A stretch of DNA of 64,000 nt, taken from the NCBI GenBank assembly GCA_034670405.1, contig JAXDDX010000001.1, positions 6,808,001-6,872,000 on the forward strand. Direction: 5' to 3'. Shown in pieces: positions 39,493 to 53,584 of this stretch. The stretch comes from Hoplostethus atlanticus (Eukaryota; Chordata; Actinopteri; Trachichthyiformes; Trachichthyidae). The position numbers were made by a program, and so were the translations under genes. The stretch's first letter is position 1, and each line of letters opens with the position of its first letter. The notes beneath the pieces are model-generated. The model was not told the DNA's origin and did no database searches. It saw only the letters and a program-made list of their open reading frames with translations.

Positions 39493-41707
39493 GCCATCCT
39501 TTGGAAAAGCCAACGTCTATATATTCAGTGTCAGCAACTGAAATGATTTACCTTAATGTATATGTATATATATATATATATATATATCAACCAGTGTCTG
39601 TTTTTATTATTCAATTATGTTTCCATGTTTTTGTAAAAAGGTGTAGACAATGCACAACTAGACAAAAGTACTTAGTAAAATAACTTTTTGTCTTATTGTA
39701 CCATATTGTAAATTAATTCAGATATTTTATTCAAAGCCAAGCCAAAGAGTAAAAGGATATACGTTAAGAAATATACCTCAGGAAATATTCAGAAATCAAC
39801 ATTCTGATGAATGTAATTGTTTAAAAAATTCAATAAACTGAATTACACTTTATATTTTAATCGTTGTGGATAATTATGCATACAACTATAAATCATACTT
39901 TTGAAGAATTAAAAACCCCTGGAAATGAAACTGTGTATCATCCATGTTTTATACGTTTATTTAAAAAAAAAAACACACACACCTGATACTTACCAAAGAT
40001 TGACAATGCACATTGTAAACACACACATTTATTTCTCTTATTCACTCATTCACTCGTTCGTTTTTTCACACTGTCTCTCATACTTAGTCCATTGAATTTA
40101 TGTACACATGCTTACAATACCAGACCGTTCCAGTGTTTGTTGGTGTCACAACACACCACAATGTTAGTGTTTTCATCATTATCTTTTCATCTTTATCTGC
40201 TTACAACCCAACTTTCTCATTTTTTAATTTGGTTTGTTTTCCATAAATAAGTAAACTGTATGTCAAATTGTATTTGCAATTAATAGCAGCTGAAGTTTAA
40301 GTTTGAGTGGGTATTTGGATTTTTTAAGCCTCTTATTGATCATTAACTAGGAATACATTCAGGAAATCTCCAAAGATTATATACCAGTTCTTCCTTATTT
40401 GCAAAGGGGAAATGATTCCAGTTGGAATTTATCAATGCTTGTGCAAGTTAATGGGAGCTAACACAATTGCTCTGCGTGCACAGATTTGCTCACAAGAACC
40501 TGTATTTGATTTTACTAGTTTGGTTACTACTGACTTTAAACTGTAAACTAGCCAATTGAACTTCTTTCAATTGTTCAGCTTGTCCATTGCCCAAACATGG
40601 GGTTGCTGCCAATCGCCATAAAACTGCAACACTGTTATAAAAAAATCCTGAACATGAATTTCAGTTATTTTGTTCAGTGTGTCTTTATTCTATAGTCCAT
40701 GGGTGGAACTGTGTGGAACTCACTCATTCACCCTTGTTTCTGTGAACTTCCTCATGTGTTTGAATGTCAAAGAGCATGAGCATTCCATAGTTAAAGAGTT
40801 TATTTTTGTAAACCTCTTACTACTTGTCAATGCCCATGCATTGTCAGTTCCATTCAACATATATCCATAAAAAAAAATGAAATAAGGAGATTGGAAGATC
40901 AGTCGTGGCAAAAAAGTGCACGCAAAAATCCTTGACATAAAAGTGGTGTTGTAATTCCAGAGCACGAGTACAACTTTACTGTAGCTACAGCTCTGGGACA
41001 TAAAGTAATACTGCATAAAATGTTCTAACGCTAAGCATAAATAATGTCTAGAAATAACAATAAAACCCTTATGCCTTAGACACCTACTGTACATCACAGA
41101 TGTACATAGCAGACGATCGACTCCTTGTAGCTTTTCATATAGATACATCACGCTGGAACTCTTCTGTGGCTGAGATGATCTACATTCATCGTGCACCATT
41201 GTTTCATTCAAAATGTTAAGGTTGACTCCTCTTTTAAAAAGAGTAGCATTTCACAGCAAATTGTGTTGATTTTTCAATGACAATTATTTTGAGTTGTTTG
41301 TCCACTCATAGAGCTGATATGGCTCTATGTGGCACTTTGGATAGTTCAAAACTATCCAAAGTGTTAAATTACCTCTGATGGGTGTGGACTTTAACAGTAA
41401 TGACTTTTCTGTGTAGGCTCTGGGACCTGTAAGTTTAAGCAGGGCATGGATGTCTTACGGTAGTAACAGCAATTGAGAAATTCACAGTAAACTTACACAA
41501 CGACACAGGTGCACAGGGGGGTCAATGAACTGTTCCTTCTCTTCTTGTTCACAATATCTATACTATCCCTGGCATTTTCCTGTTATATCTTGTTCAAGTC
41601 CATGCTGGCTTTTTGTACCTTCAAAAACAAATACATCATGCCAAAACATCTAAAGCATGAATGTTTGTTTGAAACAAAAGAAGTTAGGTTGATAAGCCCT
41701 TCTTTTT
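39493..41707. other. convergent 3' UTRs of slc28 and alpk3
   Basis: A (TA)n tract lies at 39559-39588 and AATAAA at 39832-39837 (+) ends the transporter. Minus-strand AATAAA motifs at 40684-40689 and 40799-40804 could end alpk3, giving a 3' UTR of about 0.9-1.0 kb. Two adjacent perfect hairpins lie at 41307-41329 and 41333-41363. No coding sequence is recognised. Confidence 0.55.
41307..41363 (-). repeat. two adjacent perfect stem-loops in the alpk3 3' UTR
   Basis: Stem 1 pairs CATAGAGC (41307-41314) with GCTCTATG (41322-41329). Stem 2 pairs CACTTTGGATAGTT (41333-41346) with AACTATCCAAAGTG (41350-41363) around the loop CAA. Three bases separate them. They lie about 345-400 nt past the alpk3 stop codon. 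Confidence 0.7.
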
Positions 41708-44700
41708 CTACCTCATTTGGACAACATCAAGAGTTTCTGCAGGCTTGGGTTTGGCGCCTGATTTATTGTCCTCTGTCTCCTGAGCCTTCCTAGCCACCTT
41801 TGGGCTAGAAGTTGCCTTTCTAGACATCTGAGGGCTGTTTGTTCCTTTCCGTTGCAGCTGGGGACTGGAGGAGCCAGTGCCCAACTTGCGGTTGAGCAGG
41901 GGACTCCTGGAGCCCTTCATCTTCGTCGGCTGCTGCAGACTATCCATGGTCTTCAGGGGGCGCAGGCTAAGAAGCCCACAGTAGTAGTTGCACTGATGGT
42001 GGGCCAGGAATTGTTCAAATACTTTTGGAGAGCCATACTCTGTTAGTCCTTGATATCTGAAATACAGAGAACATTTTTATTCAGACCGTTCTAAAGACAA
42101 TAAGCACATTAACACATTACAGTTGCATGTATTGGCTGAGATACAAACCCCATTGCCTTGGTCACAACTCTAACGTTAGTAAGCTTCGTTTCAACACCTA
42201 TAATAATGAAACACAGAGAATTATTAAAATTTCTGATTATACTATAGATATCTGATCACTTTTTTGATAACCTGCTCTGTGAATCTTACCCTCTAGCCGA
42301 ATGACCAGTAAATTGCCATGAGTCCACTGATGGATCCAGTGCTGGAAGGTGCAGCATTTCTGCTCAATCTCAGAAATGGTTCGGGTAATCAGCCGGCCTT
42401 TAGCATCCATCATACAATACTTGAGGAAGACACCTTTTATTTCAGCCTCCACTGTGGCATATGGCACAGAGTTTGCAGGACGGTACATCAGGTACTGAGG
42501 AGTTACTCTGTGGGCAGCAAGAAAAATGGGCACAAGCAGTGATAAGTACTAATGTTTTGAATCTGTTATCATAGCTATACTTTCATTAGTTGTGTTACTT
42601 ACTCTAGTGAAAAGCCAAAGTTTTCAATCACTCTCGCTTCAGCAGCAAAGATTTTACAGTATTCCCGAATCGTATTTTGGATTTTGCACTCCTGGAAGAA
42701 CAAAGGATTTATCATAGCAGATAAATGTACTGTAGTTATAATATAAAAGACATTTATTCATACCAGACTACCAAAGATTCTTAGTTAGATGCTGCTATTT
42801 TAATGCATGAGCATCAAGAGGCAGCCAACAAATTATTACATTACAAAGACAAATTGTTAAATGCACATTAAAACTACCACTGACTTGCTTAGTAATGGCT
42901 AGGTTTCTCTCTGCAAGGTTACGCTCCTCTTTGGTCCCGTAGGCGATGGGGTTTTGAACTTTCATGATGCAGGTGCTTCCAGAGTCAAAGACAGGATCCA
43001 GACCATAGATGACCTTCACCCGGCTGGCTTTGTGAGCAGAACCCTCCCCAATATGCACCTGCTCAGTCATGATGCGGCCAAAGAACTTGTCACCCCAGCA
43101 GCCAGAGTCGGCCAGACCCTTGGTGAACAGCAGTGGGGTCATCTCTATCTCCTCTCCAACTAGAAGGAACAAAAATACATTGTCATCAATAAGCAAAATA
43201 TAATTATAATGTAATTTTATTCCCCTATTATTAGTCACTGAATTAATGTTCAGCAAAGAAAAACAGCTGGCTGATATGGTACATAAACAAATGGAAGATT
43301 TACCTTCCAAATCGTCTTTTAGTAGAATATCTGACAGGACTGTAAAATAGAAAACACACAAGCAGTCAGGAGAACATAATTGATAACATTAGATTTAGAA
43401 TTCAAACTTAATCTCACCAGGCACAACTTACTGTCTACGCTGAGCAGGAAGTCAGTGGTGTCAGTCCCGTATTCATTTTTTATCGAGCAGCCGTATACCC
43501 CACAGTCTTGGCTGGATGCCTGAACAATAGCCAGCGCTACTTGGCTTTCATCTCCTCCACTTGAGACAAAAAACAAATAGTGCATGAACACATGGGAGTC
43601 AATGAGCTAAGTAGAATTGTAGACTTGGGCCCACAAGATGTCAGTGTGGCACAGATGGTTATGTTGTGTGACTGTGTGCGGAAGTAATCTGCTGACACAG
43701 CAACCAATAGCACATATATAGACTTTTAATGCTCCCTGGAGATGTCAAAATCGTGTCTCAGTTTACAGTGTCTGTGTCTGGCCAGAGATTCACCTCTCTG
43801 TGTCACAGCTGTGGGGTTCACAGTCACATGAGCTGGACAGCTCTGCAGTGAGAATGAGAGAATGACATGGCTATGGGATGCGCTCTGTGGCTCAGTTAAA
43901 TCTTGTTCATCCTCGCTACATTATTGTTTCATATTTAGAACCTGTCCAGTTGAACCAGTCATGTTGGTTACTTAGGAATCCTCACAACAGCTTACAACAA
44001 ATTGAACACCATGTGATTTTGCCATTGGATTGTATTACAGGTGCTTAGGGTAATCTTGATGTTGTGAGATGGACAAGGATTTACCTTCTTTTCACCTCTA
44101 GTATTTCCTCATCATCTCTGTACCACTTGATGGTGGAGTCACTGAGCACGTTGAAGAACTGGCACCATAGCTTCAGGTGTCCAGAGGCATCTGCGAAGGG
44201 CTCTCCCCTGATCTTGCGGATAACCTGAGGAGCTGGTGGTGCATGACCGAGAAGGGAGCACAAGGTTAAATATATTGTACTGGAGAGCAGATATTTTCTA
44301 ACATTTCCACTTCCTCAAGTGCCAGTATACTGATCAGCCTTACATGTCTATGAACTTTGACCAGCACTATGAATTGACTGTACACCACCTCTTTCACAGA
44401 AGCATCTTTACATAATTATGAGAAATACTCAAGCAGATAAAAAACGAGTCTAATCAAGGTAAACTGTGGAACTGCAGACATCCATTTAACTACTAATCAG
44501 ATTTTTTTTTTTTTACCTTTGAATGGGTCCAGCTTCTCCTTCTCAGCAGGTTTGTCTTCTGGCTTGGTGCTGGCTGGCTCATCTGTAGGGGTCTCCTCCA
44601 CAACTTTTGGGACCTCCAAGGTGGCCTTCCGGCGACTCAGCAGAGGGGAGCGCCTCTCCATTGGCGGGGTGTGTTGTCCTGTGGGAGCCTGTAGTAACGC

Positions 44701-47700
44701 TGCCCTGCGAGCCTGGCTGGGTGACATGTAGGGGGTCTCCTTCTTGCCTTGAGTGTCCAGGGCCCCTGCAACAACCCATACTCCATCTCCATCCTCTCCT
44801 TTAGTTTTGGGGACGAAGATCTTGCGGCGAGCCCCAGAGGCCAACTCCTCGGGTGTGGCAGAGCGGATGAGTGACAGACTGTCTCTTCGTTTCAGCCGGG
44901 GGCTGCTTTCACGTGAAAGGGATGTTGGTGTTGATCCTCCACTCAGCTCCTCTCCTGTCTTGTCACTCTGAGAGTCACCCACAGTGATAGCAGGGACAGC
45001 TATCACTGTGTCTGAACCTGGAGCAGCTTTGGACAGAAACTTGCGGAGACTGGCCGGACTCAATGTCGCATGTGTAGGGGTTTTAAAGCCCAGTCTCTCA
45101 ACAGAGGATTTGTCCTCAACAGTTATATATGGCTCTACCCTGGCATCTTTTATGGGTTTTGTCTTTAATGTTTCAGTGACAATGTTGTCTTCTGTTGTTT
45201 TACTAAGTGAGAACACATTGGTGGTTACCTCTGTTGGCATTACAGCCTCATATAACATAGAGGGGGTGTTCTCTATTATATTCTGTGTCATTTCGTCTAG
45301 GTTCATGCTATGATTTTTTTCAGGCTCAATGGTGATATTATTTTCAAGATCAGACTTTGTTCCCATCAGCATGACAGTTTCTGTTCCTGTACTCTCATTT
45401 TGAGTGGGCAGTTTTATTTCCGGAGGGCTTTCATCACAAATGACAGAGATTGGTGGCACCCCAAACAAAGGCACTTTAGGTACTTCATCTGGCTGTGGTG
45501 GATCTAAGACAGGGGGCTTTACAGAAACATCATCAACACCCTCCCTGAGTTTGTTGTCATCAGTACATGAAATATTTATAGTAGGTATTGATGCATAGCT
45601 TATCTGAGGCAGTTCACTGGTTTTCTTAAATGGCTGCTCTCTATTATGCATTTCTGTCTTGTCATATAGTTGTGCAACTTCCTGTACTTTCTCTGTTGCT
45701 GGGAGGTTTTCATCATTCAGCATACTTTTCTGTGTAGGTGGGTCTTCAGACACTGGAAATTGTTTTGTTACTTCTGACACATGAGTTGCATAATCTTTTT
45801 GTGAAATGGGAGGCTCTGACATTGGCTTGATGAAAATAGTTAGTGGCTGTGTAGAATCTGTGATCACAGGCTCCATTGCTTTAGTTTTTGGTATTATAAT
45901 TTGTTCATTTAGCCTCACTTCTGGCACAGTTAATTTAATATCTGGGATGTCTTTACTAGTAGACATTTGGATTTCTGGAACATTCTCTGTGAGCTCACCC
46001 AAGTGTCCCTCACTGCCATCTAGATTTGCCACTTTAGTGGGCTCCTCGGGCACACTGAGATTGCCTCCCTCATTGTGTGTTTCTGAATGGCTCTTTGATT
46101 CATCCAACTCTTCTACTTTCATCTGAGTCTCTCTTTCTGTCTCCATTCCAAGCTCTCTTCTAAGAGAAAGTATTGGCATTTCATTTGTCTGTAAGCTCTC
46201 ACTCTTTACTTTAGTGCTCTCAACTACATCTTTCCATGCATCTCCCTCCCCATTTCCTCCCAAAGCTGAGTTTAAACTCTCTTTTGCGGCACGATCATGG
46301 TCTTCTAGGTTTTCCACTACTGGAGAAGTACATTCTTGTAGTACCTTTAGGTCACCATTCTCTAAACTCTCTGGGGCTACAGTGGCAGGACATTCTACAT
46401 TCATTTCCTGAATAAGTGGAGTATATTCTACCTCTGCTTTTAAATGATCGCTCTCTACACCATCTGCTGCCATAGTATTCTCATCCATTATCAAAACGGA
46501 CATGTGATTTGATCGTTTAGAATCACATGTCTCAATTCTCTCTTCCAAAGAAGGTATTATTAATTCAGTAACCTCAGGTCGGTTTATCTCTGTACACGGC
46601 TGGATCTCTGATTTCACTTCAACTTTCTCTTCCTTCCACAGATAATTAGGAGAATGATCCTCTTGTGTGTCAAGTTCACTTTCTTCGCCCATCTTATCAA
46701 CATAAATCTCCTTCTTTCGCAAAGTTTCAGTGGTTGCTTCATCAAGGCCCTGGCTGTCTGGCTGTCTTGCTGAGATAATACTGCGAGGAGGAGCACAGCT
46801 ATCTCCCCAAGTGGTGAAGCTGTATATGGGAGAGCATGCTTCTTCACTGGGGGCTTGAGTCTGTGGCAAGCCAGATAGATCTTCATCTCTTCCAGCCTGG
46901 TGATTAGGCTCTGGTGCAACTACCAAGAGAGTTGGCTCTTGCTGGAGTACAGGAACCACTTGGATAACCGGGACTGCCTGAGAATCTTTTTCTGTAGCCT
47001 GAGGGAAAATAAACAAATAAAGCATTTCGGTGCTAAATTGCATTTGCAACTGCAACCTCTTTCATCATTAATTTCATTTTTGTTTAACAATGAACCCCAC
47101 GAAACACAACATTATTTACTGCAGATTTCGATTCATATGCATGCACAAATATTTTAATTCATTTGATTTATTGGTTTATTTGATTTATTTATTGGAGGCC
47201 CTTTTGAAACCAAATGCTCAGGTACCATGGTTATGACATTTATTAGTCATTTTAAAAGAGCTTGTTATGGCTAACCATGTGACCAAGACTACAGTGACCT
47301 TTGACAGTGGGACACTTTTAGACAGAGGAAAATTGCTCCATCATAAATCAACAGAAGAATGAACACTGAAAATGTTTTGACAAATTGTATATTGCAATGT
47401 TGTGTTATATCAGAGAGACAGAGAGCACTGTAGTCAGTCTGTGGATAAAGCTAAGCAAATATTAGTTTCTAAATGGTAATGGTTAGAAAGTTTGGGGATT
47501 ACTTCAGTCAATATATATTTGTGTTTTATGACCTGTCAACTTATTTTAAGAACTCCCCATGTCATATCACATGCAAGGTAGTTGCAACCTTACACATGTC
47601 AAGTTCCCCAAATTTACAGTTTTACATGTTTTAACAAGGAAGCTCTATCTGCATTAATGAATTATTAATTATTTAATCTGCATTTTCTCGTTCTCTATTT

Positions 47701-50700
47701 TTTGTATTGAAATTTAGCCCAAACTAAACATACATTTTAAGTTTACTTAAATTACTTACTTTTATTATTCAAACATAATGAAAGGGGCAAAACCCTGTTA
47801 TAATGAAAGAATAACTAGGGAGGTTGAAAGTACTAATGTACCTCTTATGTGGAAACGGGGACAGGGGATTTCCCACATGATTGAAACAGGTGTGCTGTTT
47901 ACACAAAGAACTCACAGGGCAATGAGTGAATGAGTTCTTGTCTCTTGGCATTCCACGTGCATGACTCACACTTACATAATCTGTGCACATTCACATCATA
48001 AATTACAGAGAAAGAAGGACATAACCTGAGCTGAAAAATGTAAAGAACTATTTAAACTATTTAACTATTTAAATAAAGTATGCACAAGCATGGTATGATA
48101 AAGCATGGTATTCTATATTAAAAAACTGATCATGTATTCTCTCTACTGGCCCTGTTTTTACTGCCCCAGTCATTAAATATGAAGTCCAAGGGAAGTAAAC
48201 GAATCACGTGCAGCCTTGTGACAACATGTTTGGGAGACAGGACAGGCCACCAAGAAAAAAAAGAAGTTGCAGCTTTCGATGGAAGGGAACTGGTGTCACA
48301 TTCAGTCTAAAAATGGCGCTCTGGCCAGAACTACACCTTCTGGTTTTAACAGAAGTCCCATGCTGGTAAGCAAACACTGTTCGTATTAGTTCCCCCCACT
48401 AGGCAGCCATAAAGCTTAGCATTATGCCACCACAACAGGAAAGGGGGAGTTGCAGTTCCACATTATGGAGAAAGCTGTCCTTAAAACCATTGCTCTGCAG
48501 GTGTATAGTTTTGAATCGCTCCCCACGTTCCCACACATGTTCTTCTAATTTACCACAATCATTGTGTACAGCATGACTACTGCACAGTGTACAATTCATT
48601 GTGTGTAGTTAGTAGAGTGTAGTTAAGTCAACCACCTCATTAGTTGGAACTTTAAACCCATAACTGCAGCAACTTGCAGCAACAGTCACTGAACAACACA
48701 ATTCATAAACTAAATAATTTGGGATTATATTAAATGAGTTGATTTATAAAGTCTAATCATCACGTTTTCATGCTCACTCAAAATTGAGTAAAAGTACTCA
48801 AATCAGCTTGATAATGTGATACATTCTAACCTAATTTATCAGATCTTTCCCAAATGTGTCCTCTAAACCAAACACACATATAGAATAAAACATGCAGTAA
48901 TGGAAATAATATTGTAATAATTTGTGAGTAATTGCTGCATTTGCAAGCATTTGATCTACCACTTTTTGAGATTTGGAGTATGTGTGCATGCATGCTTTAT
49001 ATTCTGAAAACGTTATGTCCCAGTATTGCAGCCTGTTTCAGTTTATTCTGGTCACGCAAACCTTTGACTTCTTCAGACAGCCTCTCTATGAGCGTCACTC
49101 TGGCATCAAGAAAGATAAATATCTCATTTCAAAGAGAGTTTCAGCCATATCACTTTACAGTGTGAAAGGAAGTGATGAGGCAAAGCCATATTAATAAACT
49201 GGTGGTGTTAATCTATGATGGAGTAGACACAGTCACGTGATCAAATTAAACATAACTAATATGACCTCAAAGATAACAACTCAAGCCATTACCTATTAGC
49301 TTTCTTACTGTATAGGTGATTAAATGAACATAGCGCATCCTCGTTTCACACATCAAACAATCCATAGAGTTGAGCAGTATGATGACAGACCACTGCCAAA
49401 TCACTCTGCAGATGGAAAGCCCTTCCTCTCTCCACTCCAGATAAGAAATAGGTTTATTTTAAGATATGGGGGGGGGGGTAGCAAGCAATGTGTCCAATGT
49501 GAAGAAGTCCTCCTTTCATGCTGAGACCTGCCTCAGACCTCTACTACCGCACATACAGACCACACAGCCCTCTGTCACGCATAATCCTGTTTGTAATGTG
49601 AGATCCACGCCTGACATTCAGGTTTCATCATTTTCTCTGACGCACTGCATGCAGTACACTCATCACAGGCACCATTTGAGATATCCCCATGCTATCTTAC
49701 AGTATAATATGTAGATGTCAGTGTGCAGACACACAACATCCCCCACCCCCACAATATTATTCCTATGGTTCTTTCGTGGATATTATGGTTCCTTCTTTCC
49801 CCTCACTATCTCAGTTTACGTGTCACTCTTGAGTGATGCACTAAAACCACACTGTCACATATCCAGATAGCAGAACAAGCCAGGCTGACTCGCCTAGCCA
49901 ATAGCCATTCACTGCTAATATATTTTTAAAATGGAAAGTATGTTCTGACTGTCCTATACTGTTAGTACCCATTAATATAATATATTACTATCAGTCTTTA
50001 GCTGTAAGTCTGGTTTTGCTTGTTATCTACCACAATTCTCTCGGTATAACCAAGAGGAACTACTATTTTCACACTTTGCTTCATAGTTTGCTCATCTTGA
50101 ATCTTGTCACACAAATACGAGTACGGTCTATAAATAACTTTCAAGTTGCCGCCTGCTGCCGTGCAGGGCAACTGAATGGTCAACAGGACACAACTCACCT
50201 CAGTGAGGACTGGATGTACAGGCATGGATACTGCTTTGCCTAGACCGCTGCTGTCCACCTCCACAGACACCTCCATGGCCTCCACAGCCTCATCAGCTTC
50301 CTCAGTCTGAGGTGGTAGTTTATGAACTGGAGGAAGATCTTCTGTGTGAAAAACATTGTCTTCATGCTCATGTTCGTGCGGTGTGAGTGGCACAGATGAC
50401 ACTGACTGTCGTTCTGTGTCCACCGTTACTGAAGGTTCCTTTGGCTTATCCATCTCCATGGGTGCAGCCTCTTCCGCGAGAGGTTTGTACACTTCTGGAT
50501 TATGCTCCGGTTGCAGCCGACATAGTGGTGGTGTTTGCGGTTGAGGAGGGCAAGACTGCATGGGGGCATGTGGGTGGTCAACCTCTCTCTCCTCATTCTC
50601 CCTGTGATCATGAGAGTCCTTCTTACTCTTGCCAAAGAAGAAGTCTTTGACTGTGTGGAGCACAGAGGAGAGGGAAGCCGGGATGTTGTGGTGGTCGTGA

Positions 50701-53584
50701 TCCTTATGGGCCTTGCTGTAATTTTTGCCATCATGTTTAGAGTGGGCTAACTTATGTGACAGCTCTAACTGCCTTTGTCTTTCTTTCTCTTTCTCAATGG
50801 CTAACTGTTGTTCTCTCCTTTTCTCTCTCTCGTGCTGTTCTGCTAGTGCTTTTTCTCTTTCTTTTTCCTCCCTCTCTTTTTGTTCTCTCCTTTTCTCTCT
50901 CTCGTGCTGTTCTGCTAGTGCTTTTTCTCTTTCTTTTTCCTCCCTCTCTTTTTGTTTTCTCTCTTGCTCTCTCTCTTTATCTTTAGTGGCGCTTCCAATA
51001 GACGTATCCATCTCTGTAGGTTTCTCCACTCGCAATGAGTACTGTTTCTCCTCACCAGCCTGTGAATGGAGAGCCTCTGCCAGAAACTGTGCCAAACCGA
51101 TCCCTCCATCATAAGAGTTTTCACCCCCATTTCCCATTGTATGGTTTCTACTATTGCTGCTGCTACTACTGCTGCTGCTGCTAACTTCAGCATCTACACC
51201 GTTAGAGATCTTCATTTTCTTTTTGGCCAAAGTCTCCTTAGATGGAGACCTGTTGGTAGCAGTCTCCACCTTATCCACGTCATTGCTTGTGGATGTCACA
51301 GGGGCTTCAGTGCTAACTCCATTGGGTTCTCCAGCTTCAGGCTCCTGGACCACTGGGCTCTCCCCTGGTGGTGGGATGGGTCGCTTCCTTTGAGGGCTAC
51401 TCTGCGGTTGCTCTTGCCGAACTTTCTCTTTACCCTTCTTCTTGCTCTCCTCCAACTCCCTCCTCTTGTTCTCTGCTTTCTGCTTCAGTTTGGCGAAAAA
51501 CCTCTGATGGATCTTGAACTCGTTCATGGTGCCAACCTCCAAAACCCCTGAGCAGGAGACGATACCTTTACTGTTGCTGGCTGAGGCCTGGTAGATGGCT
51601 GCATCATCCAATGTGCAGCTGAAAAGAGAAAGGCTTACTAATCGTTGATAAATATAATAGGTACTGTGATAGATCAAATGTTAATAAAAGTATTAAAATA
51701 CAAAACTTTGCATTCCAATTTGTTTATAAATATAATAGATTTGCATGGTAAAATGAGTCGTGTTACATACTTGTAAATATGGAGGGTGTGGTTTTTTCCA
51801 TTGCGGCGGATTTCATATTTTGGGAGTCCACAGTACCGGTCCATTTCCATATCATCTTTATACCACGTGAGTTCTGGAGCTGGGTAACCTATAGACATGG
51901 ATAGACTATTATGAACAACCCATTACCTAGAAGTAATGGGGTATTTGTCTGGTATAGTGTATTCATTGTGCTTGTGAATCTGACACTATGTCTAAGATAA
52001 AGTGTGGGCTCAATATCCTATTGTATGGATGACTAGTTGGAAAATAATACAGCAAAGGTAATATAGCAAATACAGCGTATAAAGGGTATTGGGAAAGAAC
52101 ATGCTTCAGGCTGTTGCATCATTTTTGTGATGTGGAAGACCGGACAGGACAAGACAGGACAGGAGATCTGCTGTTGTGACTAAGGAGAGACACACCCAAT
52201 ATCTGCTTGCATTTGAAAAAACAACCTAAAAAAATTATAAAATAAAGCAATACATTACTCAAAACTAATGAATGATTGTTTTCAATCATGATCCACCATC
52301 CAAATGGGCATGGAGTTGAAGTTCCTTGGAGTTTCTTTCCTTGTTTTCAGATTAACCACATCCTGTCTAATAAGGACCTCACGTCACAGACCATCTGAAA
52401 GGATTCAATCAATCCAACAAACAACAAGCAGAGGCATGCGAATGAAAAGGGTGATATGCCTACCCGATACCACACAGGCGAACTTCACATTGCAGTTTTC
52501 TGACACTGCCTTTGATTTCAAGGTGGTCTCAAAGGAGGGCTGTATGTCCTCTGTCAGCTGAGCCATTACACTGCATAGTGTGCTCCTGGAGGGAAACATT
52601 GCATCAGAGAGTGTTCTGTTCTCATATGTTGTCACTAGTAAAGACAATATTTTCCAGTTCACAGTATCATTTCAGTGACTTCTTCGCCTCTGTACATTCC
52701 AATTACTTGCAAAAAGGAAAAGGATGTTAATGTAAATTATTGGTAGTGAAGATAGAAATGACGTTTTCCCGAGTAGTTGAAAACATAGTGACTTGCAAAG
52801 AGAAATATCAAACAAACCAAAGTAGTCAATCTAATGTCAAAGTCAATCTTCATCAGTAAAAGTTAACTCAACATTCAACGACATCACTTACATCATTGTT
52901 AAAACAGGTGTAGGTTTCATTCTTGGGGTAAACCGGGATGGGTGGTTAAGATGTTAGTTGGAAAGAATGTTTTAAAAGTATGGTTTACCTCGTAGGCCTG
53001 TAGTGAGAATACCTTGAATAGCTATTCAGAGAGAAGGCAAATGAAGGTAACTCATCAGTCAGTGTTAATTGAGATTTGCTTGCATGGAACCCAGCTTCAC
53101 TTGTGCGATACAAATAAGAGGTTATAATGACTGTTCCCCTCTTACACAAAAGGAAAGCTTCTATTGTACTTTACTTCTGGATTGGAAATTGATCCTCAGT
53201 GTGATGTACCGAATAATATGGCAATGGAAACTATGGTTTGACTAGCTTCATCATCTCTCTATTTCCAGGCGAATGATTTTAAATCTACCAACTCATTTTC
53301 AGATTTTTTTTTTTACTTGCTCTACCTGCCCTAGGGGCTTTTTCTTGACCACTATACAGACACCATGTAATATGAATCTATTTTATATGGTACAAATGTT
53401 GACGTGTGCTGCATTACACATGGAATATACAGGAAGTTATCTACCTGTTTTCAGGCCTGACATTGGAGAGGTAAGTGGTGCGACTCTCTGAGCGGCCATT
53501 GGACGAGTTGTCCTCCTCTTCACTGAAGCTGCTTGTCCTCCCATTGCCAGAAAAAGAGCGAGACATTGGCCTTCTGGAAGTCAT
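41708..53584 (-). CDS. alpk3: alpha-protein kinase 3
   Basis: Thirteen exons join in phase to 1857 residues: 53445-53584, 52464-52585, 51771-51888, 50199-51618, 44517-46998, 44085-44232, 43432-43559, 43304-43339, 42885-43159, 42603-42691, 42290-42507, 42149-42197 and 41708-42056. An Ig domain covers about 70-155 (VKFACVVSGYPAPELTWYKDD ... DDAAIYQASASNSKG). A long disordered region follows, with an E/R/K-rich helix at about 350-397. A second Ig covers about 1428-1519 (LKLWCQFFNVLSDSTIKWYRDD ... CGVYGCSIKNEYG). The alpha-kinase domain spans about 1530-1760 (GLADSGCWGDKFFGRI, VIYGLDPVFDSG, YLMYRPANSVPYATVE) and ends in the zinc-site-like HHQCNYYCGLL. ALPK3 is a muscle M-band and nuclear-envelope protein; human loss causes cardiomyopathy, and recent work treats the domain as a pseudokinase. 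The start is set by homology (MTSRRPMSR, matching human MGSRRAPSR). A non-coding exon donor is at about 54047-54052. Confidence 0.95.
50808..50951 (-). repeat. perfect 72-bp tandem duplication within alpk3
   Basis: Units 50808-50879 and 50880-50951 are identical. Each encodes 24 residues of the charged helix (unit KEREEKEREKALAEQHERE, ending KRREQ), in frame. Exact identity in a coding repeat points to recent unequal exchange or slippage, and such arrays often vary in copy number. Confidence 0.85.

Noticed and set aside
44519-46411. Many plus-strand frames over the large alpk3 exon
   Set aside because: They are antisense shadows of the 2.5-kb alpk3 coding exon, with hydrophobic translations and no family similarity.
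50725-51551. Plus-strand Ser/Phe/Leu-rich frames opposite alpk3 exon 4
   Set aside because: They are mirror translations of the E/R/K-rich coding repeat, not genes.
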